A stretch of 64,000 nt of DNA, taken from contig OZ245013.1 of the NCBI GenBank assembly GCA_965223675.1, forward strand, positions 2,232,001 to 2,296,000. Reading direction: 5' to 3'. Each line of letters begins with the position of its first letter. The stretch's first letter is position 1. This stretch comes from JAGQKC01 sp965223675. GTDB taxonomy: Bacteria > Nitrospirota > Nitrospiria > Nitrospirales > UBA8639. The notes beneath the pieces are model-generated. The model searched no databases, was not told the origin of the DNA, and was given only the letters and a program-made list of their open reading frames with translations. Position numbers and translations under genes: made by a program. Positions 15,902 to 25,281 of this stretch are shown one piece after another.

Positions 15902-17341
15902 CTACGGAGCCAAATGTCCAAATGACCCTTCTAGCCCACCACCATGCCAAGACATGATCCCATCTGCACGTCTCACCCCATTGGACTCTCGAGACTGGGG
16001 AATACCTTCAAGATACCCTAACAACATTAATTCAAAGTCATTTGGCTCAAGATAGTCATCTGTGGGAAGAGGTTGTTTGGCAAGATCGATAGGCTTGACG
16101 AGCCTCGGCGTGACGATCACAATAAGTTCCGTCTCACTTTTTTGAAATGACGTACTCCGAAACAGGGCACCTAAGACGGGAATGTCTCCTAATATGGGAT
16201 ACTTGGCCACTGTCTCACGAATATTATTTTGAAGTAAGCCAGCAATCACAAAACTTTGACCATCATCCAGCTCGAGAACGGTCTGTACTTTTCGGGTGGT
16301 AATTGCTGGAATGGTAAATCCGGCCGAATTGACACCATTGGCAAAATCAAGCTCCGAGACTTCCGGCATGATCTTCAGCGCAATTTTGTTATCACTCAAC
16401 ACCGTGGGATTGAACCCAAGCTTGACTCCAAAGTCCTTAAACTTAATGGTTGTCACACCAAGTGCCTGAGGAACTGGGATCGGAAACTCTCCACCGGCAA
16501 GAAACGTGGCATCTTGTCCACTAATCGCGACCAACGTGGGTTCAGCCAGCACTCGGGACAAGTTATGCTGCTTGAGAATATCTAAGAAAATCATATAGAG
16601 ATCGTCCCCGAACGGAATGCCAAACGTGGCATTGATCGCTGCCGATTGCAGAAAACTAAACACGCCATCATCGACCGAGATGTCACTGAGATTATTAAGT
16701 TCTCCCAAAAAGAAACTTTCTCCAAGCCGGGAATAGTTAATCCCCATACGACGAGTCAGTCCACGGTTCATTTCAGCAATATGCACTTCGAGCATCACCT
16801 GCTGTACTCCGCCAACATTCAAAAGGTTCATCACCTTTCCTGGTGCATACGGTTCAGCCATCTCAACGATTTTGGATAACTGTTCCGCAGTTGATACCGT
16901 GCCAGATAAGGCAATATTATCGTGCCCTCCGGTGACTTGCACTTTGGTTTCTCCTGGAAATACCTGATGCAATTGGGCTTTCAGCTTTGTTAAATCCGGG
17001 GTCACCAGCACCTGTAAGACATTGCTCACTGCTCCATTCTTTCCCCAAAACGTCAGGGTTGTCGTTCCAACCGTCTTACCTGTCAGGTAGACTTGTTTAG
17101 GAGATATCACCAGGGTGTCAGCCACTTTAGGATTGGCGATAGACGTCCGTGAGAATGAAGCTTCACTATCGATGACGATTGAGGAACCTAACCCAACTTG
17201 CAGGGTCTGTGGAGCTTTGGAGCCCACTGCTTGATAGGTAAGCCCTTCGGAATACACAAGAGAAGACGCGCTGACGAGATACCAGGTCATTCCGATAAGA
17301 AACAGCTTCCACCACATGCCGCGGATCTTTCTCTGTGACAT
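15902..17341 (-). CDS. rcpA: Tad outer-membrane secretin (RcpA/CpaC)
   Basis: 479 residues. The start was placed at the ATG before SQRKIRG because GGAAGGAG lies just upstream; a longer frame exists. It has a signal peptide, then the N-terminal BON/secretin pre-domains (about 30-180, with a KVQVTGGHDNIALSGTVS stretch). The secretin core follows with LAEPTLVAISGQDATFLAGG, EFPIPVP, and a C-terminal PILGDIPVLGALFRSTSF signature. It forms the outer-membrane channel for the Flp pilus. It follows cpaB by 66 bp in the core operon. Confidence 0.95.
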   Translation of the reverse strand: MSQRKIRGMWWKLFLIGMTWYLVSASSLVYSEGLTYQAVGSKAPQTLQVGLGSSIVIDSEASFSRTSIANPKVADTLVISPKQVYLTGKTVGTTTLTFWGKNGAVSNVLQVLVTPDLTKLKAQLHQVFPGETKVQVTGGHDNIALSGTVSTAEQLSKIVEMAEPYAPGKVMNLLNVGGVQQVMLEVHIAEMNRGLTRRMGINYSRLGESFFLGELNNLSDISVDDGVFSFLQSAAINATFGIPFGDDLYMIFLDILKQHNLSRVLAEPTLVAISGQDATFLAGGEFPIPVPQALGVTTIKFKDFGVKLGFNPTVLSDNKIALKIMPEVSELDFANGVNSAGFTIPAITTRKVQTVLELDDGQSFVIAGLLQNNIRETVAKYPILGDIPVLGALFRSTSFQKSETELIVIVTPRLVKPIDLAKQPLPTDDYLEPNDFELMLLGYLEGIPQSRESNGVRRADGIMSWHGGGLEGSFGHLAP

Positions 17342-17407
17342 ACTCACTCCTTCCAAAGACATCACTTGAACTCTCCAGCTTCGTAGATCAGTCGTCACCC
17401 CTCGCGC

Positions 17408-18229
17408 CTAGAACTTCAGGACACTCTTAGAATTTCCTTTAATCACCTCGACCCGCTTACGTGGTCTAGCCTTACTCTTGGGCGGAGCAAGCTGAAATGA
17501 AGCCCGAAGATCAGGAATCGTCGCCCCACGAGTTTTCTTCAATTCGCTGTTGAGTGGACTTCGCAATGCAAATCGCAATTGCCCACCGTTTGAAGCCATG
17601 GCAAGCATTTCCGCCTCTTCTAGCGACACTTCAAACGTGATAATCTTCACTGGCTTGGGCTTTCCATCAGCTGGACCACGCTCCATTTGAGTCCCGATGG
17701 CGAGCACCAACATATTTTCGAGCACGGTTTTGGTAATTTTCTTTTTTCCGCTTCCCGACATGGTGACCATAATATCCACTCGATCCCCCGGCTTCACAAA
17801 TCCGGGAAGTGCCACCACTTGATTCACCTTCACGGCCATCGCGCGCTTGTCGGGATCCAGGACACCTATGACGCCTCCATTCTTAATATCAATCGGGGCT
17901 AATTTTGATTCAAGAATGGGCTCGTTCCGCTTTACAGGAGTAACTAACACTCGTCCCTTCAGGTCTTCGATTTTTTTGAAATGTCCAACAGGAAGATTTT
18001 CTTGCGGGTAGGGAACTTCCCGAATCATTTCTTTCTTGATGGGCGTTCCCCAGGCCATATCAGCACTGGCTACGGCAATAGGAGTTCCCTCTACTGTGAC
18101 AACCTTTTGCTCGACGACTTGTGGAGCTTGCTGTTTTTGCTTCTGAAGCCAATTGTAGATCAGAATCGTCGTCACTAAGGCTATGCCGACTGCGAGCCCC
18201 ATGAACAGGACAGGTCGGTTTTGAAACAT
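17408..18229 (-). CDS. cpaB: Tad pilus assembly protein CpaB/RcpC
   Basis: 273 residues. One N-terminal transmembrane anchor (LFMGLAVGIALVTTILIYNW) is followed by a SAF domain around 50-115 and the RcpC/CpaB region with VVALPGFVKPGDRVDIMVT. CpaB acts in the periplasm with the secretin. The C-terminus is basic (KARPRKRVEVIKGNSK). It lies between the prepilin peptidase and secretin genes, as is usual. Confidence 0.93.
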   Translation of the reverse strand: MFQNRPVLFMGLAVGIALVTTILIYNWLQKQKQQAPQVVEQKVVTVEGTPIAVASADMAWGTPIKKEMIREVPYPQENLPVGHFKKIEDLKGRVLVTPVKRNEPILESKLAPIDIKNGGVIGVLDPDKRAMAVKVNQVVALPGFVKPGDRVDIMVTMSGSGKKKITKTVLENMLVLAIGTQMERGPADGKPKPVKIITFEVSLEEAEMLAMASNGGQLRFALRSPLNSELKKTRGATIPDLRASFQLAPPKSKARPRKRVEVIKGNSKSVLKF

Positions 18230-18354
18230 GTCGTATACCTCGTTAAACCTTTAAAAGATAAAGTAGATTTTCCGTATCACCCGTTGACACACTTCATGTA
18301 CTAGCTTCATCGGACAACTGCGAATATTCTTAAACTCTTGAAATAAGATTGTCA

Positions 18355-18888
18355 TCAAAACTGCGTCGCATCCAACCACCGCCAAGCCTGGGAACATAAG
18401 GTTCCCAACCCAATGACCAGCCCATATCTCAATTTTGGTTGCGTGTGTTCAGGTGGAGGAGGACTGGTAAAGATGCGAGCCACCAACCAGGTGGTCAAGA
18501 TAACTTTCACACGCTCCGCCGTCTGAGGAATTCCCCAGGTCATCCCCATAAGCGCAATGGCATACAAACCACCCAAACACGACGTGATCAGAAATGCCAC
18601 GAACACATCATAGGGGCCGATCATGGCACCGACGGCACTCAATAACTTCACGTCCCCGGCACCCATACCACCCAAGATATAAAAGACGAGGAGAAGACCG
18701 AATCCAATTCCGAGCCCTTCGAGACTAAAGAGGAATCCGTTTAACCCATCAGAGACCGTGTGAATGAGCAAGCCCAGCCCTGCTAAAGGAAACGTAATGC
18801 TATTGGGAATCTTACTGCATCGAACATCCGTAATCGCAGCCCCAATGAGAGCCACTGACAGAATACTGATCAAAACGATGTAGGTCAT
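18355..18888 (-). CDS. tadV: Tad prepilin peptidase TadV/CpaA (A24 family)
   Basis: About 177 residues, polytopic membrane aspartic peptidase that cuts Flp prepilins and TadE/F. Both catalytic Asp are visible: D21 in AAITDVRCSKIPN and D79 in GGMGAGDVK. The start chosen gives the usual family length. The frame stays open for 36 further residues upstream (to 18996), and no good ribosome site distinguishes the two. It is the first gene of the core tad operon, after the terminator at 19053-19089. Confidence 0.9.
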   Translation of the reverse strand: MTYIVLISILSVALIGAAITDVRCSKIPNSITFPLAGLGLLIHTVSDGLNGFLFSLEGLGIGFGLLLVFYILGGMGAGDVKLLSAVGAMIGPYDVFVAFLITSCLGGLYAIALMGMTWGIPQTAERVKVILTTWLVARIFTSPPPPEHTQPKLRYGLVIGLGTLCSQAWRWLDATQF

Positions 18889-19052
18889 ATGGTGATCAAA
18901 CAATTCGTAGAAACGATCAGGGAATCCACTGAGCCTGCTCCTAATCAGGGATTCCAGGTTTCTGAAATTCACAGAAAAAAACAATACACCCAGCACAAGA
19001 TCTCACGTTCGGTTTTCGGTAAAAGAGAGGAAAATCTGTAGGTGGTTCACAC

Positions 19053-19089
19053 AAAGAAACGGGCCACATAAGAAATTCTTACGTGGCCC
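19053..19089 (-). terminator. Terminator separating pilin block from core tad operon
   Basis: A 13-bp stem with one mismatch (GGGCCACATAAGA... / ...TCTTACGTGGCCC, 19061-19089) is followed on the minus strand by GTTTCTTTG. It lies 35 bp after the VWA gene 3 stop. Confidence 0.7.
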
Positions 19090-19123
19090 GTAAAAAAGAA
19101 GAACGGGACGATTCGATGTCTCG

Positions 19124-20560
19124 TTAGACCTGAATCAATCGTAATTTAATATTCTTTGCAATGCTCTGGAACACTTCAGCTAGTTGGTCGGCTGTCAATG
19201 CTGGGTAATAAAACGCTTCTCCGCTGGACATCGTTTGCAGTTGTTCGGTGTTGAGACTTCCCCCTAGCCCAATGGTATAGATCTTCACACCCCTATCTTT
19301 AAGGTCCTGAGCATGATCGATCGCCATTTGTTTGGCTTGATCCTCAACATATTGAACCATGCTGGAAATAGGAATGGAGCAGTGCTCGTTACTATATCCG
19401 GATATTGGAGACTCAGGATAGTTCTTCCCATAGTCTGCATCCTGCAGAATCCACCATTTCATCGTATACATACCACACGCTGAAGACGAGCTCGGCGCTC
19501 CATCACCAGTCTCATATTGCTTGGCATAACTCCCCGACAGATCCGGAAGTTGCGAGCCATCATAGGGATCATACAAACGCGCATTCGTGGAATTATAGGC
19601 TGCGACGACAACGTCTGGTTCTTGTGTCGTTTCATTGACTTTATTCACACCACCACGTGTAAACAAGCGATATGGGGCTGTGTCTTGATCATACGTCGAA
19701 CGGAATGCTGTTGGGATTCCGTCAGTAAAGAACACTAAAAATTGCTGAACCCTTTGATCCCCAGGGAGTGACGATTGATCAGAGAACCCGCTTGGCCCAT
19801 CAGCTTGATCCAAGGCATCCTCCATATTCGTCCATCCGTTGGCCGACATCAAGTCAATCTTTGTCTTCATCGCATCGACAAAATTCGTACTCAGCGGCTC
19901 ATCCACCGTGACAGCCGTTGAATAACTGATTAATCCGAGTTTGTCATCCTCCTGTGTATCTTCAAAGTAATCAACAAAGCTTTTCGCGGCTTCCTGGAGA
20001 GCTGACATCTCTTGAGACATCGATCCCGATCGATCCAAGACGAGCATGATTTCAACATCACGTTTCTGCGCCCCGCCGATTGATGCCACATGCGTGGAGT
20101 CATACTGCCCCCTATTCTGTGACGACTCAAGAGTGCGGGCAGCATAATTCGTGACATCAGTATTGGCTGAGACAATCACTTTTCCATTCTGAACTTGTCC
20201 GTTCATTTCGACAGTAGCCGAACTGGCCCCAAAAAACCCTGGGGTAAAATTCGCTTCACCTACTAGCTTGACAAGTTCTTGCAAGCCCTCCTCTTGGGTA
20301 GCTGCTTGGGGAAAATGTTCATCAAGCCAAGGATTCGAGATATTTTTAGCCCCCACCAAGGAGGCCGCATCCACTGATTTTCCGAGCTCTGCTCGAACGA
20401 TGTACCATTTTCCAACCTCAATGCCCAGTGCCACGAAGGCAAAAAGAGAAACAAGAGCCACCACTGTTGCGACAGCGAACATTCCGCGTTGATCATCAAG
20501 CCCTGGCTTAGACTTTCGTATTTTCCAGCTATTTCCACGTCGTGAATTGAGATGTTTCAT
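19124..20560 (-). CDS. TadG-like pilus protein with von Willebrand A domain (3)
   Basis: 478 residues from the ATG after AAGGAGAGG. A basic leader ends DDQRG, followed by a hydrophobic helix and GIEVGKWY (residues 20-55). The VWA domain has MIDAS DRSGS at 176-180 and FFTDGIPT. It ends IKLRLIQV, as in the two other VWA proteins. It follows tadF3 in the flp-tadE-tadF-VWA order and is likely the last gene of the unit, before the hairpin at 19061. Confidence 0.88.
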   Translation of the reverse strand: MKHLNSRRGNSWKIRKSKPGLDDQRGMFAVATVVALVSLFAFVALGIEVGKWYIVRAELGKSVDAASLVGAKNISNPWLDEHFPQAATQEEGLQELVKLVGEANFTPGFFGASSATVEMNGQVQNGKVIVSANTDVTNYAARTLESSQNRGQYDSTHVASIGGAQKRDVEIMLVLDRSGSMSQEMSALQEAAKSFVDYFEDTQEDDKLGLISYSTAVTVDEPLSTNFVDAMKTKIDLMSANGWTNMEDALDQADGPSGFSDQSSLPGDQRVQQFLVFFTDGIPTAFRSTYDQDTAPYRLFTRGGVNKVNETTQEPDVVVAAYNSTNARLYDPYDGSQLPDLSGSYAKQYETGDGAPSSSSACGMYTMKWWILQDADYGKNYPESPISGYSNEHCSIPISSMVQYVEDQAKQMAIDHAQDLKDRGVKIYTIGLGGSLNTEQLQTMSSGEAFYYPALTADQLAEVFQSIAKNIKLRLIQV

Positions 20561-20650
20561 AAAAGGACCTCTCCTTGTCATAGCTCATCGATATTCAAAC
20601 CTAGAAGTCTTCGAAACATGTTTTCCATGAAGACTTCAAGATCGAGATCG

Positions 20651-21346
20651 TTAAAAAATTGCCTTACTGGCTAGCAAAAATGAATCCTTGCCACCCAATT
20701 GACCTGTAGGATCAGAACTGTTGAAGTTCAAAATTTCCACATTGCCATCGCCGAAATACGGGACGGTTTTTAACAGACTGGCTAAAGGCGTTAACGGCTT
20801 ATGATTGTAATAGATCTTGACCACAGTCAATTGAGTCAACAATGAGGTCCCTCCCTCCTCGGGTCCATAGTCCTCGTTATACTCGAGCGTTCGCCACAAC
20901 TCCTGGGTCAACCCACAATTCGCATCCTGTTCAGGAGAGGTGATTCCAACTCCTTGCAGTGATCCACTGCTATTGGTTTGTTGGGCACACGTTGGAGCGG
21001 GAGATTGACTCGTCCCGGCATTGATTTTCGTGATATAAATCTTGAATTTTTCGTCAAGCGCACTTTGGTCACAACCATTTTCTGGTTGTCCTTGGTCATT
21101 TAAAGGGCAGCCAAAATTCAGTGGCCACGTCGATTGTTCAAGCACAGTCAAAAGTTGACCCCCATTCTTGATATCTCGAGAAGCTAAACTCCCCGCCTCG
21201 CGTGTGACGTTCGTTACGACCGATTGCGCCCGGATAAAAGAACCGAATTCAACGATACCAAAGGCTAATGCCATTACCACCATCGCTACCCCGGCGAATT
21301 CAAAACTTGCCATACCTTTTTGTGATCGTAAGATTTGTTGTGCCAT
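20651..21346 (-). CDS. TadF/TadE-like minor pseudopilin (3)
   Basis: 231 residues. Leader MAQQILRSQKG, then MASFEF with Glu at +5, one transmembrane helix (MVVMALAFGIVEFG) and a periplasmic domain with several Cys (CPLNDQ, NGCDQS, PTCAQQ, NCGL). A GGAGG site precedes the ATG, and the gene begins 3 bp after the tadE3 stop. It is similar in plan to the duplicated pair at 3.0-7.7 kb, but longer and clearly diverged. Confidence 0.86.
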   Translation of the reverse strand: MAQQILRSQKGMASFEFAGVAMVVMALAFGIVEFGSFIRAQSVVTNVTREAGSLASRDIKNGGQLLTVLEQSTWPLNFGCPLNDQGQPENGCDQSALDEKFKIYITKINAGTSQSPAPTCAQQTNSSGSLQGVGITSPEQDANCGLTQELWRTLEYNEDYGPEEGGTSLLTQLTVVKIYYNHKPLTPLASLLKTVPYFGDGNVEILNFNSSDPTGQLGGKDSFLLASKAIF

Positions 21347-21349
21347 AGG

Positions 21350-21883
21350 TTATGCCTCCGTCCCGGTCGTATCGTAGAGTTCGTTGCGGTATGTTGCTTG
21401 GGCTCGCATACTCGTTTTTCCATTATCCGAGAAAATGTGCCCGACGAATGGAGTGAGAAACGTGTGTTCATAATCAACCACGACACGCATATAATCGGCG
21501 GGATTCCCCGCATTTGGCGCCGCGGTTTCCCAGTCGTCTGGATTTTGGTAATTGTCTCCAACTTTGAAGATTGCAATGTCTTCATGATCAATCGACATCA
21601 CCCATGACGAATTTTTTTGTATGGTTCGAACAATCGATTCTTCTCGAGTGAGAGGATTACCCTGTCCATCATCCACGATTCCACCCACTAATGCTAATCG
21701 CATCCCCTCTCTTGTCGCATGTTGTAAGGTATGTTCATGCAGGTAATACCAACCAAATTCAAACACTGAAGACATAAGAAGCAAGAAGGGAAATAGAAGT
21801 AATCCTATTTCCGTCATCGTATTACCGCGAGAATTGTTCAAGGTCTTGTGAACATATTTCTTTTGTGTGCTGAGATCTTTCAT
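21350..21883 (-). CDS. tadE: TadE-like minor pseudopilin (3)
   Basis: 177 residues from the ATG before KDLSTQKKY (upstream GGGGGAAG). A basic leader ends NNSRG, then NTMTEI (Glu at +5) and one transmembrane helix. The periplasmic domain has TREGMRLALVGG, the same block as in the duplicated tadE. It is located between the flp4-6 pilins and tadF3, so this is the complete ancestral-type pilin block flp-tadE-tadF-tadG. Confidence 0.87.
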   Translation of the reverse strand: MKDLSTQKKYVHKTLNNSRGNTMTEIGLLLFPFLLLMSSVFEFGWYYLHEHTLQHATREGMRLALVGGIVDDGQGNPLTREESIVRTIQKNSSWVMSIDHEDIAIFKVGDNYQNPDDWETAAPNAGNPADYMRVVVDYEHTFLTPFVGHIFSDNGKTSMRAQATYRNELYDTTGTEA

Positions 21884-22185
21884 AGACTTTCTTCCCCCTG
21901 ATAGTCTTGATTGAAACGTACCTCTAGCGTCCTGGTCCCTCACCAGGCTTCACTGACTCTTATTCCTCTGTACTCATTGGGGCTTACACAGAAGGTTGAC
22001 AAGAAGACTGTCAGCCTACCCTCCTATCTTTCACCGGCAGTTCTCCTGGCCAGTTAGGACAGAAGAGTTACTGACGAAATATAGAGAGGCTCTGTCGTAG
22101 ATACCCTAATCTCTTCCATGAGATTGGCATGTCCATAGATGCAAATGTACTCCTCACACTTCATGCATTTCAGTCACGATCCTCG

Positions 22186-22365
22186 CTACGATCCAGTCGC
22201 AGCACTCATCGAAGCGGCAACATCACTGAACGTGATACCGAGCGTTTGGCCAAAGGTTGTTACCGCTCCAATGATGACTGCGGCGATTAACGCGAGCATC
22301 AATCCGTATTCCATCGTCGTCGCACCATCTTCTCTCAGGAATGATTGCAACAATAAGTCTATCAT
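22186..22365 (-). CDS. flp: Flp-family type IVb pilin (flp4)
   Basis: 59-residue pilin. The start was taken at the ATG before IDLLLQSF, because GAAGGGAAAGG reads as its ribosome site; the upstream in-frame ATG at 22383 is an alternative. The leader ends REDG, with cleavage signature G|ATTMEY, one hydrophobic helix and the end SMSAATGS. It is the most diverged of the six pilins (GLMLALIAAV, TFGQTLGITF). It is the last of three flp genes in a row and is followed by tadE3. Confidence 0.9.
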   Translation of the reverse strand: MIDLLLQSFLREDGATTMEYGLMLALIAAVIIGAVTTFGQTLGITFSDVAASMSAATGS

Positions 22366-22468
22366 CGAACCCTTTCCCTTCATGCTTCACAAATATGTTG
22401 GTGCTCTCAGGCGACATTCTACGGACGATCATTGATAAGACTTCTAAACTGGACAACTACACCGTCCT

Positions 22469-22660
22469 TTATGAGCCAGTTGCAGCACTCATCGAAGCGG
22501 CAATATTGTTAAACGTGGTGCCCACTACCTCACCAAGGGTTGTCACCGCCCCAATGATTACCGCAGCAATCAACGCGGCCAACAATCCATATTCCAATGC
22601 AGTGGCTCCTTCTTCATCTTGTATGAGATATTGAAATATCGTTGCAATATTAGCTGTCAT
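22469..22660 (-). CDS. flp: Flp-family type IVb pilin (flp5)
   Basis: 63-residue pilin with a CAGGAGAAAGGA ribosome site. An 18-residue leader ends DEEG, then ATALEY (Glu +5, Tyr +6), one hydrophobic helix, and the end SMSAATGS. Closest to flp6. No -24/-12 promoter was found upstream. Confidence 0.92.
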   Translation of the reverse strand: MTANIATIFQYLIQDEEGATALEYGLLAALIAAVIIGAVTTLGEVVGTTFNNIAASMSAATGS

Positions 22661-22713
22661 TTTCCTTTCTCCTGTTGAAATGATTACAACTGTTTAACAT
22701 TTCAATGCTCACA

Positions 22714-22741
22714 CCGACCCTCTTTTTTACAAGAGGGTCGG
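22714..22741. repeat. 11-bp perfect hairpin between flp6 and flp5
   Basis: CCGACCCTCTT (22714-22724) and AAGAGGGTCGG (22731-22741) with a 6-nt loop. No T tract follows on the minus strand, so it may stabilise or attenuate the flp6 message and not fully end it. Confidence 0.55.
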
Positions 22742-22894
22742 AGGAGATTAACCCCCAACTCAAATCATGAATGCCGAATTGGACAAACGGGTCGGTTAGA
22801 GATCGAAGATACCCAGAAAGTGTCCTCGTCTACTCGTACCACATGATCGACCCATTATGACTCAAAACGCGCTCTAGAAATCCCTCAGGAGTTC

Positions 22895-23071
22895 TTAGGA
22901 GGCCGCGGCACTCATCGATGAGGCAATGTTGTTAAACGTCGTGCTGACCACTTCACCAAGGGTTGTCACTGCACCGATGATCACCGCAGCGATCAACGCG
23001 GCTAACAAACCGTACTCCAAAGCGGTAGCTCCCTCTTCATCATTGACGAATCGCATCACTTGAGTCATCAT
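22895..23071 (-). CDS. flp: Flp-family type IVb pilin (flp6)
   Basis: 58-residue pilin. The start is at the first ATG after GAAAGGAGAGAAGCT; the second ATG, one codon on, is equally possible. Leader ends NDEEG, then ATALEY, one hydrophobic helix and the end SSMSAAAS. First gene of the pilin block flp6-flp5-flp4-tadE-tadF-VWA. The upstream region lacks the -24/-12 promoter and the CTGTC motif seen at flp1-3. Confidence 0.92.
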   Translation of the reverse strand: MMTQVMRFVNDEEGATALEYGLLAALIAAVIIGAVTTLGEVVSTTFNNIASSMSAAAS

Positions 23072-23958
23072 AGCTTCTCTCCTTTCGGGCACATTGGGTA
23101 GATGTCAGTTTCGATGGTGTGCCCAAGGATTATTCCCCATCGCTGACTTTCCTCTCTTCCTTCCTCATTCTTAACGGTCCCACTGTGTTGAGCGGTTAGT
23201 TCAAGGTGTGTTGTCACCCACATGAGGTGCTGTCGTCCTTCTCTCTTTTCTGCAGTCTGTACTGATGAGGAAGGAACGAGCGACCTGCGACTCCGAAGAC
23301 CACACGACAGCAATTTCAATTCTTTGAGTATTTTCAGGAAAGAACGTGTATTTCGATATTTCGATGGTGCTTGATCTACTATGGAACGGACCCGAGAGTC
23401 GTGGGCTGTAGCCTTACCACGAGATGACCGACCCGCGGCAATCCAGCATGTCGCCCTTCTTCTTTCTGACGAAGGATGTGCACCGCTAATATTCGTAGAT
23501 GGAGCAGAAGGAGATACAGACCAAAATCTTGACGACATAGAACAGACTCCTTGACAAGGTCTAGGAACTCCATCCCGGCAAGATATACCGTTTTCCCCTT
23601 CGGTAGCCCAGCCATCAGTCCGACGACTAATCTGAAGCTTTGCGTCCCTGCCTCTCGACAGGTTTGCCTTTTCGGGAGAGAGCTCGTATTTATCGAACGT
23701 GACTTGGCTTATCGGCTCTACCTAAGAAAACTTGACAAGATTTTTTTCCACGACTTTTTTGATGCTGGTTATTGGCCAATAACCGATATTTCTTTGCTCT
23801 TTTGCTACTACGCTTGGTTTTAGATCTTCTTCGTCTTATCAAGCTCTCGTGAGAAGGCACTCACATCTCAAGAAGATCGACATATGACCGACCTTTAAGG
23901 AAAAGGCATAAACATCATGGTCTACCCCTCAATCAGACTCTTTCAATAGTACAAACAC
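23072..23958. other. Gene-free divergent region between tad and glycan loci
   Basis: About 890 bp between flp6 (minus) and the GT2 gene (plus). No convincing gene was seen; the open frames here are low-complexity and lack family features. An 18-bp perfect palindrome lies at 23767-23784. Promoters for both sides must be here but no clear -35/-10 pair stands out. Confidence 0.5.
23767..23784. promoter_or_regulatory. 18-bp perfect palindrome, candidate operator
   Basis: GGTTATTGGCCAATAACC reads the same on both strands and lies about 175 bp before the GT2 start. It has no T tract, so it looks more like a dimer-binding site than a terminator. Confidence 0.4.
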
Positions 23959-25188
23959 ATGAAGACACAAGACATAGTAGGAAAAGGGTTATCTGAGTTT
24001 TTTCACGTCTCAACAAAGACTGAGGAAGATACTCCTCCAGAGATATCAATTGTGTTACCTTGCCTCAATGAAGTCAGGACACTTGAGACGTGTTTACGGA
24101 AGGCCAATCTCGCCATCGCCACTCACCATCTTCAGGCTGAAATTATTGTTGCAGATAATGGAAGTCAGGACGGATCACAAGAAAAAGCCCTGGCCTGTGG
24201 AGCTCATGTCATTCATGTACAAGAACGTGGATATGGATCTGCGCTCATGGCCGGTATCTCAGCAGCTCGTGGAGAGTATGTGATTATCGGAGATGCCGAT
24301 GATAGTTACGATTTCACGGCTATCTATCCATTCGTTGAAAAACTTCGCGATGGTCATGACCTTGTCATGGGATGTCGTTTACCAAAAGCCGGTGGAACGA
24401 TTTTGCCAGGCGCGATGCCATGGCTACATCGACGCCTAGGAAATCCAGCTTTAAGCGGCATCGGCAGACTGTTTTTTGATTGTCCGGTAACAGATTTTCA
24501 CTGTGGCATGCGTGGGTTTCGAAGACATTTTTTCCAAGAATTAGACTTACAAACAACAGGGATGGAATTTGCCTCAGAGATGGTTATTAAGGCGACATTA
24601 ACCGGAGCGCGTATCGCAGAAGTCCCCATCACGTTACATAAAGATGGAAGAAATCGCTCTCCTCACCTTCGAACTTGGCGTGATGGCTGGCGACATCTTC
24701 GATTCATGTTGCTCTATTGTCCTCGATGGCTCTTTTTACTCCCTGGATTTCTTTTGTTCATCGTCGGCATGACGAGTGGCACCATGCTTCTCACCGGCCC
24801 AGTCACCATCAGCGGCATTATATTTGATACCAACACATTACTTGTAGCGGCTATGGTTGTTCTCACAGGATTTAATCTGATCACATTCGGCATATTTTCT
24901 AAATCATTCGCGATTTCCGCTGGACTCCTTCCTGAAGATACGATGTTTACTCATGCTATTGAACGAATATCACTCGAATTAGGTATTGCGAGCGGAGTCG
25001 TCGTGATTGTGATAGGGTTGGCTTTGCTATCTTTGGGATTCTCATATTGGCACAGCCAAAACTTCGGAGCCCTGTCGTATCCCCACAGTCTTCGACTCGT
25101 CATTCCAGGCACGACTGCGCTCACGCTTGGAATCGAAATCATTTTCTCGAGTTTTCTCATGAGCCTGCTCCGGATGTCCCACAAATAA
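23959..25188 (+). CDS. GT2 glycosyltransferase, polyprenyl-phosphate sugar synthase-like
   Basis: 409 residues. The N-terminal GT-A domain has SIVLPCLNEVRTLE, ADNGSQDGS and the metal site GDADDSYDF (the DXD region). About residues 265-405 hold four hydrophobic segments. The plan matches dolichol/undecaprenyl-phosphate mannose or glucose synthases with a C-terminal membrane part. It would move a sugar from a nucleotide donor to a polyprenyl phosphate at the inner membrane, feeding GT-C enzymes such as the STT3-like and GT39-like proteins nearby. The sugar cannot be read from sequence. It is followed by a methyltransferase gene after 93 bp. Confidence 0.83.
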   Translation: MKTQDIVGKGLSEFFHVSTKTEEDTPPEISIVLPCLNEVRTLETCLRKANLAIATHHLQAEIIVADNGSQDGSQEKALACGAHVIHVQERGYGSALMAGISAARGEYVIIGDADDSYDFTAIYPFVEKLRDGHDLVMGCRLPKAGGTILPGAMPWLHRRLGNPALSGIGRLFFDCPVTDFHCGMRGFRRHFFQELDLQTTGMEFASEMVIKATLTGARIAEVPITLHKDGRNRSPHLRTWRDGWRHLRFMLLYCPRWLFLLPGFLLFIVGMTSGTMLLTGPVTISGIIFDTNTLLVAAMVVLTGFNLITFGIFSKSFAISAGLLPEDTMFTHAIERISLELGIASGVVVIVIGLALLSLGFSYWHSQNFGALSYPHSLRLVIPGTTALTLGIEIIFSSFLMSLLRMSHK

Positions 25189-25281
25189 CATCACTCAATG
25201 GCATTTCACTCGTGAACGGTCATCTATGTATTTTCCTCACACACATCAATTCACATCTAACCTGATACGGACCTAACACTC

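Noticed and set aside
23068..23538. 156-codon minus frame over the flp6 upstream region
   Set aside because: Ser/Arg-rich low-complexity composition, no family features, and it runs over the flp6 ribosome site and start in another frame.
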